64,000 nt of DNA from Sinonovacula constricta (Eukaryota > Mollusca > Bivalvia > Cardiida > Solecurtidae). Position 1 is the stretch's first letter. Each line of letters begins with the position of its first letter. The notes beneath the pieces are model-generated. The model was not told the DNA's origin, ran no database searches, and worked only from the letters and a program-made list of their open reading frames with translations. Both the position numbers and the translations under genes were made by a program. Positions 33,701 to 44,102 of the stretch are shown here, piece by piece. The stretch is from positions 20,949,057 through 21,013,056 of the forward strand of contig CM017556.1 in NCBI GenBank assembly GCA_007844125.1. Direction: 5' to 3'.

Positions 33701-34626
33701 TGGGGGGCGGGGGGTTAATTATTATTTTCTTTTATGTGAATATGATTGGAGTTTCTATCCTCATAAAATTTGCAATGCTCATTTTATATGTGTGTTTCTG
33801 TATAATTAATGTGTACTTATACCATTAAAGTGTAAGCAGTCTCAGTGTCTAATTCATAGCCAACACGATTTCATTATGTCATATAGAAAACCATTAAAAC
33901 ATCTATGTTTACAAGAAAAGCTCAGTATTTTTTTAATTTCCGAGCTTTTTCAGGCTCGATTATCTGGAGAAAAAAAAAGGGTTCTCTTTCATCAGCATGG
34001 CGGCAGAACTGAGCAGTGTCACTAATATACGGGCATTAAACACAACAATTATAAAAGTTTAAACTTAAAGTTTAAACAATAGGACAATGCCTATTGTCCA
34101 CGGCCAGAATTGAACTTGTGATTTTAAGATTAGAATGCCACTATACCATATACAATGTATATCTTAGTAGTCAGTTTCTGACATATTCCAAGTTGATAGT
34201 TTAAACTGAACAAATGTGTATATACAAGCCTTCATTAGTTTGTCGAGTTTATCCAAAAACTGTTAAGAAAGTTTATTGAGGGCAAGTTCAACATTGCTTA
34301 CTACTACCTCTGTCCATGCAGTGCAAGACAAATCAGTCATCGATTTATCTATTAGTGTTGAATCAAAAGAAAAGTTATTTTATTGATTAATGTTAATTAT
34401 TAAGATGATGATTGATATAAAGAGGCCTAAGTGTAATCCTATTTGTTTTGTAGTGATTATAAAAATACAATATCTGTCAACTGGTATAACTCCCTTTATT
34501 TCTCTATTTCCCTCGCTCTGGGTAGTGCCACATCTCAGGCAATTAATCATCCATAAAATAGATATACCGTGTTTTATTAATTTTATCGTTATTATTATAA
34601 GCTAACAAATCAAATTGATTGACAAT
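33701..34626. other. Non-coding stretch
   Basis: A possible minus-strand tRNA-like fragment sits at 34080-34150 (GCCAGAATTGAACTTGTGAT); otherwise nothing recognised. Confidence 0.4.
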
Positions 34627-34715
34627 CAAGCAGCAAATAGTGCAGATCATCATCAAACAGCTCCCTGTAGGAGCAGACTCTGACTGATCTGGATCTGTAC
34701 TATTTGCCTTAACCT
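34627..34715. repeat. Palindromic hairpin repeat with outer arm
   Basis: AGCAGCAAATAGTGCAGATC and CTGATCTGGATCTGTACTAT, then TTGCCTTAACCTGATCAATC. The centre has CAGCTCCCTGTAGGAGC. Confidence 0.75.
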
Positions 34716-35136
34716 GATCAATCTGCCCTTAAGCAGAATTAACCACAAGTTATATCACAACAAGCCATTTTCAATACCTCAGTCCCATCCTGTGCTTGCT
34801 TTTTATTATAGTCATGTAGAAGAATTAATCTCCCATCTTTGATGCATTTGTTTTGATGTTGATTCAATGCTGTGCATGCCCTGTGGTTTAATCTGGTTAT
34901 ATTGGACATTAGGATGAACTGATAATCTTGTTATGTATGATATGTGGTGTGTAATTTCCGCTGCCACTGTAAATAAGGATAAACAGTGGAATTAGAAACA
35001 GGGCATGTCAAATTTGTTATTGATCACAGTACTCCCATGTTTACCAGAACATGGTATACCTTTTGATTAAGCTAAAACTAAAAGAAGGTTGGCACTGCAG
35101 ACATTGCAAAGTTGTTAAAAGTTGTAGTTATATCAG

Positions 35137-35255
35137 TCCCTTGGACAAGCACTATTGTCAGGATAATTTTACTGGGTGTGGTATCAATGCCAGGTGTTCA
35201 TGGTATGCTACACAGAGTGAAGACAGCACAGTATATATCTACTTTAAAGGAACAC
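35137..35255 (+). mobile_element. SINE family A, 5'-truncated decayed fragment
   Basis: GTCAGGATAATTTTACTGGG, TGTGGTATCAATGCCAGGTG, TTCATGGTATGCTACACAGA and AGACAGCACAGTATATATCT match the family A body. The head and 3' end are missing or unrecognisable. Confidence 0.7.
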
Positions 35256-35394
35256 ATCCAGACTTTGCTTGCTACAAGGTAAAGGGAAGGGTAAACAAAA
35301 CAAAAATTCATTCCTTCTCCAGCAAACTGAAAAAATGATAACAGGATGATTAACCAAGCTAACAAACACTTAGACATAGATTTATAACAGCTGC

Positions 35395-35468
35395 AAGAAA
35401 TGTAGATTTTGATCAGACAACTCCCTGCAGATGTTGCCTATCTGGATCTACATGTTTTGCCTATTCCT
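35395..35468. repeat. Palindromic hairpin repeat, decayed
   Basis: AATGTAGATTTTGATCAGAC, CTCCCTGCAGATG, CTATCTGGATCTACATGTTT. Confidence 0.6.
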
Positions 35469-36723
35469 GAACAAATTTGTCCTAATTAGCCAGCTATGCA
35501 TTAAAGATTTTTACAGTATCATTCCTGAGGATATAAGGTCAGGTATCCCTGAGGTCAAAAGGTCAGGCTTGGTAGGCCTCTTGTTCAGAGTTAAATGTTT
35601 TGAGTATGATTCTGAAGGTGCATACACATGATTAAATACTGATAAGTTATGTTGTTAGCAAGTATTTATTTAATCTTCAATTATACACTGTGAAGAAGCT
35701 GTGAAGAGAAATATCTCCCATACATTCTACATGATTTTCTAGAAAAAAAAAAGAAAATAATTGCAAACTGTTGAGCGTAACTTACTTCTTTTTTCTATGA
35801 AAATTTAAAATTTAACCACATGGTGTTTCTCTTGTAAGGATATAAAAGTCTCTAAAGTTTATGAAACTTTAGATGTTGACTCTGTTTTTTAACATTGAAA
35901 ACAAATATATTAAGCTTCTTAAAATAAAGCTGCTAAGTTTTATGCAATATACCAAGATGGGTGAAAAACAATTTTATTCAAGACACTGTTTATTTGACTT
36001 ATGTGTACTAGCTCTTTTATCTATGAAGAAAGCATTAAATAAAGTCACTATGTACTTTTCCATTTAAAGAAGAAATCGACAAATTTAACCACTCCTCCAT
36101 TTCACACTGCCTAATAATGGTAGATGGTGACACAATCCATAATTAAGAGAAAGAAATGTTTGATCTTAACCCATTTCTAGACTGTTAATGATTATTCCAT
36201 TTCTAGGAAATGCAGTTTAGGCCACTATATGCCAATTACTGACAGAAAATGTAAAATTTAACCACTTTGAATTGGTCTTCTTGAATAAATGTAACCAATT
36301 TAATACATAGCACCTGTGAAAAAGGTATGGTATAGTGTTTAAACACTTTGCATTCTTATTTATAGACAAGAAAATGTATGGTAAAAACTGTGAATATCTT
36401 CCTTTAGATAATCAATGTTTTCATGTAAAACAGAGAAATCTTTTTCATTTAATAATCCACTGGGTTCACAGTAACAGACACAAGGAACCAGTCTAGTAGC
36501 ATATTTAATTGTCAGAAAAATAATGCTTATTTAAACGCTTGACAGAATAATTTTCAGAGAAGATATAAAACCTCTACCCCTACAGCACTGCACTCCTGCT
36601 AATGTGACAACAGCATCTGTCATGGATCTGATTATTAGTTTAATGTTTGCTATGAAAGTTTCAAGAGAGAAACCTCTACAGTGAAGATGTATATATAAGA
36701 GTTGTCTGATATTTTTTTTCATA
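35469..36723. other. Non-coding stretch upstream of the coding exon
   Basis: A+T-rich; no element recognised. Near 36708-36724 a pyrimidine-rich run ending ATTTTTTTTCATAG could serve as a 3' splice site, which would make 36725-36915 part of a 5' untranslated exon. This is speculative. Confidence 0.4.
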
Positions 36724-36915
36724 GAAGTAAATGTGGAGCTCCCACATTTTACAAGGAGTCACGGCCCCACTCATGGGACACAGCAATATTGGAAAACAAT
36801 TAATATACTCTGTTTTAGAGTGATAGTACACGCTCGCATGATCGGTCTTCTGCTCTTTGCTTGCATGTAGCTTTAGCCAATCTACTAGTGTGATTAAAAA
36901 TAATCATTCGTAAAC

Positions 36916-38003
36916 ATGAATAAAATCTTCAAGAAGTCACGCTCCATTTCCCCTTCTTTTGACATTCCGAAAATCTGCCTGCCACGTCAGAAAGAGTGTG
37001 TAGATGATGGAATTGATGTTGAGAATGAGACGACACTCAAAGTTCCGACGCAGGATCAATCTCGCATTCGATCGTCAAGTTTTGATTCAAGCTCACTCAC
37101 CCAGGAATCTTTGTCGAATGAACTGTTGACAGTTCCAAAGAAACCAGGTCGACGTTGTCATTCCTTTGACTCGGCTTTTCAGTCAAGTCCATACTCATCA
37201 GAGGAGAATGTTTCTGACAGAGAGTCATCATGGAGTCTACGGGTTCCTGTATCCAAATATCAACGAAGACGATCATCCCTTGACATTCCGAAATTGTGTA
37301 TCCATTGTATTCACCTAGAGGCAAAGATGAAAGAAAGTGAAGAGAAATGTGATGCTTTGATGTATAACCCTGACCAAACCTACAGCAACGAAGATTTTGA
37401 GACAGTGTCTTTTACTTCTAGTACTAGCTACACATCAACATCGAAAGAAGGTTCACTGTCCGAACATGCAGGATTTTATTACTTGTCCGATTCTGAAGAT
37501 GAGGGAAATGAATCGGATTGCGAGGATGAGGATGAGAGTAATGGTCGGAATCAAACTATTTCACAAAATACACTATCAGTAACAGATAGGAAGGAACCAA
37601 TGCTTACAGACCAGCAATTGAAAAATCAGCGGATTGAGGATTTTCTTAATGGTCGAAATCTTCCGCATATTGATAGTAAAGATGAGAGTGATGAAGAGGG
37701 AGTCTATCATGATGATGAGGAGGATGTTGATGTAGACAGCGATGTTGTTGATGATGATGAAGATTATACAAATGCTGTTACATTGACAGTTCCAAGTTTA
37801 AAACAAGTACGCTCATCGTCTATGGATGCTTGTTATCTTAAGGTACCAGAAGGAGGTAAGGGAAAACAAGTGCAGAGACAGAAGTCATTTGATAATGGTG
37901 ATTCATTGGATATACCGATTACGATTCGGTCCAGCTCTGTGGACGTGAATCTACCCACAGAACAGGAGGCTTGTTACAAGGCAATTCCTCATTCAGACTC
38001 TAG
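36916..38003 (+). CDS. Protein-coding exon, acidic serine-rich protein with repeated S-x-D and L-x-V-P motifs (5' coding exon)
   Basis: An ATG with context AAACATGA, preceded by an in-frame TAA at 36901, opens 362 full codons plus two bases. The exon ends at AG|GTAAGTGATTG (donor GT at 38004-38005), so the downstream exons are missing from view and the intron starts in phase 2. The product starts MNKIFKKSRSISPSFDIPKI. Ser/Thr-rich basic motifs of the type R-x-S-(S)-hydrophobic-D recur: SFDIP 14-18, RSSSFD 52-57, HSFD 82-85, RRSSLDIP 118-125, RSSSMD 299-304, KSFD 323-326, SLDIP 330-334, RSSSVD 339-343 region. L-x-V-P recurs at 41-44, 71-74, 108-111, 290-293 and 309-312. Acidic stretches lie at about 191-208 and 254-283, and CIHCIH at 128-133. 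No signal peptide, membrane segment or catalytic domain is visible. The R-x-x-S sites resemble basophilic-kinase and 14-3-3 targets (inference). Codon use and frame length are clearly unlike the surrounding DNA. I do not recognise the family. Confidence 0.85.
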
Positions 38004-38103
38004 GTAAGTGATTGGCTGTTGTGTGTGAATCAAAAACAAACATGTATATAGGGGTTGACAAGTTTAGGAGTTTGAAAGATATTGGGTTGAATTTATTTAT
38101 GAG

Positions 38104-38425
38104 CTGGACAGATATAGGAGTTTTGACAGATAAAGGAGTTTTGACAGATAAAGAAGTTTAGACAGATAAAGAAGTTTTGACATATTTAGGAGTTTTGACA
38201 GATAAAGTCATTTTGACAGATAAGTCATTTTGACATATTTAGGAGTTTTGACAGATAAAGTCATTTTGACAGATATAGGAATTTTGACAGATAAAGTAGT
38301 TTAGACAGATAAAGGACTTTTGACAGATATAGGACTTTTGACAGATAAAGTCATGTTGACAGATAAAGGAGTTTTGACAGATAAAGTCATTTTGACATAT
38401 ATAGTGACAGATAAAGGAGTTTAAT
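38104..38425 (+). repeat. 18-bp minisatellite at the start of the intron
   Basis: About 17-18 imperfect copies of a unit close to GACAGATAAAGGAGTTTT (variants AAGTCATTTT, ATATAGGA, ATATTTAGGA). It begins about 100 bp after the splice donor at 38003/38004. Confidence 0.9.
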
Positions 38426-40007
38426 CGATGGGGTTGACATAATTTATAAATGGTTTAGAGAGAAACACAAGGTTTTCAATCTTTGATCCACAGGGATGGT
38501 CATTAAAGATGGTATTAGTTTTGATATATAAAGAAATTGTTAATCTACCAGTTGTTTGATCTACTTTGTGACATAAGTTGGAACAAGTTAATTAATTAGG
38601 CTCTAAATCAATCCCCTTTGAACTTTAAGTATAAGTTTAATATGTACATTACATTATGTACTCTTTTTTTCTTAACATGTGGACACATTTTTATTGACAC
38701 AGTTATTGATGTTTGTTTATGTGTTAAAACTGTGCATTTTTATACTACCAGTATCTTCAATTAAACTAAGGTACACCAACCACTCCTATAAATACTGTAA
38801 TCAATATAGAGTACTGTATGAATGGGCCTAAAATAAACAAAGATTTTTATTGTAGCCTGAATAAAGAAAACAAAACCTTTTTACTTTAACCAGTCAATTG
38901 ATTATTTATATAAAAAATGTTTGTGTTTGTATATATAATGTGACACCTGGTATGTTTGCTATGACATAAAGGGATGAAGAACAACACATTCAAATATCAG
39001 AGTATTACCACAGATGCATTGTTACTTTAAAAAATTTCAATTCACATAATATAAATAAATCCATGTCAATGCAAGACATTAATGAGTAGTCTCCCCTGAA
39101 TAATCCCTAAATGCAAGAAGGTCCTTTCATTTGTGTTAATCAGGTTTTTATGCTTGTACTCTATGGAGTGTATGTCGACTTATCTGCCTCTCTTGTGATA
39201 CCCAGGTTAACCATCATCAGCAAACACTTCCATTTTCTTGTTTGATATAAGAAATCTCCATAAGTATGTAAGTGGATTTGAAGCTTATATTTAGGCAAAA
39301 ATAAGAAACTTCCCTGTTTTAATTGCAATATCTGCAAAAGAACTGGCAATAAAGTCCAAGAATTTCAACTATAAGGACTACCCCGGATATTATCTAACGA
39401 AGGAGATAATTTCCATAGCACCTATGCTCCCAATTGTAGAAGTTAAATCATAAAGATATTCCAGTATTGTATATCTCTAGGCCCCTCCTATAGCTTCAGC
39501 AGCTGTATCATTGTTCCAATAAATTTCAACTTAACGATGAATGATGGCAGTAATTATGATGACCAGTATAACATGATACTGTAATGATGATATATGAATT
39601 GGTAGAACTTTTGTACTGGCAGAATTTTTGCACTTTGACTAATACTTCTCATAATGGTGAGGAACTGCTATAATAATATGCTAGTTATTTAATGGTACAC
39701 CCACTCATATTCATGTACTGGTGGAAAATCAAGGGCCCATATAAGCTGTTAGATCAATGTTTTAATTACAGTTTCAGAACTTCCACTAACACTTTTCAGA
39801 AAACACAGGAATGCTATCTTTCACATGCTCTTAGTTTGTAAGAAAAATGTTCTTTCACAGTTGAGGTTATAAGTTCTTGACTTTCAATTTAACAGACAAA
39901 AAGCAGCATGGTAGGGGTCAAGAACAAGAACTGCTGACCCTATTCACAAAGTTCACTAAAGGAATAAAGATCACAATCTCCCAATACAGATTACATCATG
40001 CTTCAGA
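38426..40007. other. Probable intron, nothing recognised
   Basis: A+T-rich with no frame, SINE or element that I can identify, and no obvious next exon of the upstream gene. Confidence 0.4.
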
Positions 40008-40897
40008 CCTGTCAAGTCTCACGCTGAAGCTTTCAGCGTGAGAGTCATGCTTTTGAACCTCAAATCACGCTCTCACGCTTAAATACTCAAAACTCACGCA
40101 TACAACATCTCCAGTGTTTCCAAAAAAAAATCTGTTTATTTTGTCCGAAAGTTTGCGTCGTTCAATCGATTAACCGGCCAAAAATCAAGCGCAGAGTCTT
40201 GTAAACATTGAAGAACCAATGAAATTACACCTGGGCATAGAAGGCCAATTTTCATTGGCTTATTTTTCTGTCGTCATCGTAATCTAACTATCGGTGTAGA
40301 GGTTCTAGAGCCGTTACTTGGGAGTACAATAAGCAGCACCAGTAAAATTCCAGTTAGCTCAGGACATTTAGTTTATAGTAAGCATAAACAGTGATTTTTT
40401 CCATTCTTTAAACTGTTGTTTAGTATGTTTTTGTATTTGTTTGGTTTGTTTTTATAAAACTTGGTGATTACCACAAGTAGTGGGTGTAAATGATTTCTCT
40501 GATATAAAAACTTTAATTACTATGATTGCCATAGATTTTCTTCAAAAGCTGTAACATCTATGTGTAATATACTGTGGAAACTTGTTTAAGCTAGTCAAAA
40601 TTTGGCATGCCACGTGTATGTATCTTGTTGAAATGCTCAAAACAGCTGAAATTCTGATACAAATTCTGTTTCCAAACATTTTATTTCAAATTAAAAAGAT
40701 ACTATTTTTTAAATCAATTTCTCTTGTTTTATTTATAAGATCCTAACAGTTTTAATCATTAAATATTACATTGATGGTTCATATCTATTAAAAAGTATGC
40801 TTTCAGCGTATGGGAGGCTTCGCCGCACACACACATCCCCCTCCCCCCTTTATAGGTCTTTGGTCTCACTCTTATGCTTTATAAACCCTTGACAGCT
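40008..40897. mobile_element. Degenerate DNA element with CTGTCAAG inverted ends
   Basis: Left end ACCTGTCAAGTCTCACGCTG and, read inward from the right, AGCTGTCAAGGGTTTATAAA share CTGTCAAG. Both ends then carry GTGAGA(G/C)-type words. Next to the left end lies a perfect 12-bp stem, TCTCACGCTGAA / TTCAGCGTGAGA (40017-40028 and 40032-40043, loop GCT), and further TCTCACGC words follow. No coding sequence; target duplication not evident. Boundaries are approximate. Confidence 0.45.
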
Positions 40898-41142
40898 ATG
40901 CATGCTTATGTGCACCTGTTGATACTATTCTTCCATGATTAATTTATTAAGTTTTTTCTTATGTTCCTCTGTATTGCAACATATTTACCTCTTACATTAA
41001 AAGCATGTCTTTCACAACTGATTTGTCTAGTCGGTTTTGACAGGCATATTTGTTTCTGTATTGCACTACTTCCCCTAGGGTATGAAGATTGAAGAGTTGT
41101 GCATTGAGTGCATGCAGTGTCATTCTAAGGTCATTTTAAATG

Positions 41143-41391
41143 GCTTGCGGATCGGGAGGTCGTGCGTTCGAAAACCGGCCGGGTCAAACCAAAGACTTTT
41201 AAGTTGGTAGTAGTGGCTTCCCTCCTAACGCTCGGGGCTAAGGGGACAGCATTACGCCTGACTCGTCGGTGTCAGTATAATGGATCGGCCAGGTTCAGTC
41301 CCTGGGCACCTCATAAGTGCCCCTGTGCTATAAATATAGAAATATGGCTGCGCAGTATCGGCAAAAATGCGGGCTAATCCCATCCCATCCC
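41143..41391 (+). mobile_element. SINE family B, 5'-truncated
   Basis: Starts at GCTTGCGGATCGGGAGGTCG, so the A-box part of the head is missing. B-box-like GCGTTCGAAAACCGG, ACCAAAGACTTTTAAGTTGG, GTGTCAGTATAATGGATCGG and GGGCACCTCATAAGTGCCCC follow. Near-duplicate flanks TCATTTTAAATG (41131-41142) and TCATTTTTAATG (41392-41403) suggest insertion of an already truncated copy. Confidence 0.85.
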
Positions 41392-41403
41392 TCATTTTTA
41401 ATG

Positions 41404-42927
41404 TGCTTTTGATTGTCAGCTTTTATCCCTCTAGACGAAACTGTAATGGTGATATGTTTTTCAATCAACTGCAAGAGAAAGAACATGAGGTTGTGATGAT
41501 AATGCGAAAAATGAAAACAATTTTGGTATAGTATTTTATTGCCTCTTATGTCGTGTTGCTGGAGATGACCCCAATTGTCAGAGGGGATTAATCATTGTCT
41601 CTTTCAGCAGTACATGCATCACTGGCGTAATTAAAACAGACTTTGATCCTAATGTACTGGAATATTATGATACTGATCATATAATAACCTTGTGCAGATT
41701 TATTTATTTTTGCACAGCTAAAAATGTTTCACTTTGCATAAAAAATCCTTCAATCTATAACTATTATAGATAAAACATATTTTGTGGATATTATGGATAA
41801 TACTATCATTGATGTAAAATTTTCTAAACAATAATAGCTGATCATAAAAGGGAGTATTTGAAGTTATTTTATCTGGTACAATGTTTTAAACACAACTTAC
41901 CATGTAACTGTCATTATGGAGACTGCACAAAGCCTGATTAGAGCTGATATATAACACAATACCCCTGAATAATATTTTGGTTAATCTGTGATTCAGAAGT
42001 TTATTTTTTCTTTTAAAATTTCAAGCATGCAAATTTGACTGTTACAAGCTTAGTGCTTAAACTTATTAAAATACTCGGCCTGGTTAGGAAGCAACTGACG
42101 TTTTGTTCATTCTTTTCTCAATTCATATACTAGATTATTTTTGCTGTTTTATTTCTGTTCCTTTTTCTCCATATAACGTCATGGTAAAAATGACTCTGAC
42201 TCCAAGGGATGTTATTTTCGATAAAGAAAAAACATCCTTTCATGCACTTTAATGTCTTAATTATCACTGATGGATGCTAGAGGTTATATTTCTGGATAAT
42301 ACATGTACCAGCATTGTTGTGACATTTAATAAACAACAATACAAGATGGGAGTTGAGTATCTGACATTTGTCATTTATATGGCAAGGTGCTTACACAACA
42401 TGTCATTGTTACCAAGCAGACTGAAAACTGAACAAAAGTGGATTAGAGGTGGCAACACAACACAAACAGGGAGACCACCCTTGGGTAATTTGTGGCAGAG
42501 AGAAAATATTCAGTCATTAAAATTGCTATGGGTGATTGTATTCGCAAGGGAATTTGTTGCAAGATAATCCTGTAGTTTTTAATGTCAAGGTGCAGCATGG
42601 CGTCAGTATAAAAGTTGCTGCAAAGTGCATCATGGCTATCATGCCAATGCAATATGCATTATTTATATATATGCCATTAGATTATTTGACATATGTAATA
42701 AATGTAAAATAGGTTGTCACATTTATTCTGTAGTTCTACCCCACACCTTTTATTGTTTGCATATACTTTTTTCAGTCATATGAAAATGATGGGTTTAATA
42801 AGGAACCGCAATTAAGATTTTGTTGAGAATTTTGTGATATATACCAAGGTTACATCTGTTCAATTCCTCCCACATACTTATATGGAAGTTTTGTTGTATG
42901 TAATATTTATGTGAGTCAGGTGAAACC
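41404..42927. other. Non-coding stretch
   Basis: No element recognised; the frame at 42274-42567 (plus) shows no known similarity and no splice context. Confidence 0.4.
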
Positions 42928-43196
42928 AGTCGCAATAGCTCAGGTGATAGAGCATCTGCTTGCGGATCGGGAGGTCGCGGGTTCAAACCCCGGCCAAGTC
43001 AAACTAAGGCTTTAAAGTTGGTAGTATTGGCTTCTCTCGTAACGATCGGGGCTTAGGGGACAGCAATATGCCTGACTCGTCGTCGTCAGTTTAATGGATT
43101 GGCCAGGTTCAGTCCCTGGGCACCTCATAAGTGCCCCTGTGCTATAATGAAAGAAATGTCGCTGCACAGTTTCGACAAAAATGCAGGCAAATCCCT
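42928..43196 (+). mobile_element. tRNA-derived SINE, family B
   Basis: A box TAGCTCAGGTGATAGAGCAT, B box GGGTTCAAACCCC, then AACTAAGGCTTTAAAGTTGG, GTCGTCAGTTTAATGGATTG and CTGGGCACCTCATAAGTGCC. More diverged than the 61177 copy; no clear target duplication. Confidence 0.85.
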
Positions 43197-43287
43197 GGGG
43201 CATTTCTTTGTTTTAGGTAAATACATGCATAAGCTGATAGTAAACAAGAGAGTTTGTCAATTGATGTCAGGAAATAACACATGATAA

Positions 43288-43450
43288 TTAGGGTGGTCCT
43301 TATTTTGCGACTTTTGATTTTTTAGTTTCTTACCCTCTAATTGTGTTCCATTATGTAAAAAAAACATAATTGGCCAAATTTAAGCACAATTAAACAATAT
43401 TTAGAGGTAGCTCAATGACATTGAAATTTTAGGTTTTCTGGTTTTTAGTT
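43288..43450 (+). repeat. Left terminal inverted repeat of the DNA transposon
   Basis: About 160 bp. The inner block AATATTTAGAGGTAGCTCAA (43400s) matches the reverse complement of the right end at about 46300-46325. Confidence 0.8.
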
Positions 43451-43929
43451 GAAAAAATCACGATATTAATTATTATTATGTGAAGCTTTAGTGGTTTAGA
43501 TTGTGTTTATATTACTAACTACTTGCAGAATTGACATTTCCTACAACTTGAATAACACACATTGTTATTACTCAATTATGGTTTGATGACAGACAATAAG
43601 AGAGATCAAGTTACAAATATCTGGTGATTCAGAACAGAATAGCAACAGAGCACTGAAAGCAAAGATTATATATGAGCTATCTTTGATCAGCTATAAATAT
43701 AAAAACATATATCAGTGTGAACAAATTAAAAATGATTAAAATTATGGCGAAATGATGCTTTGTGAATGATCAGGAAAGGAATGTGGATTCTAAGCTGATG
43801 CTTACCAAGCAAGTATAATGTAATTTACTTCTTAATGTCTTGTAAACACACTTCTTTTTCAAGTTAACTTGAACGTTGAACAAAACAGTATATTAAAAGT
43901 TTCAGATAACAATATTTTGATAATGGTTA

Positions 43930-43948
43930 TTTAATAATAATAATAATG

Positions 43949-43988
<40 letters not shown>

Positions 43989-44027
43989 TAATAGTAATAA
44001 TAATGATAATAATAATAATAATAATAC
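43930..44027. repeat. AAT/TAA microsatellite
   Basis: About 95 bases of mostly (AAT)n with scattered GAT, AAC and AGT interruptions, inside the DNA transposon. Confidence 0.95.
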
Positions 44028-44102
44028 ACACAATTAAGTGTCAATAAAATATTCAGAATGAGAACTTGTATCTGTAATGTACATTACTTTTAGATATATA
44101 CA

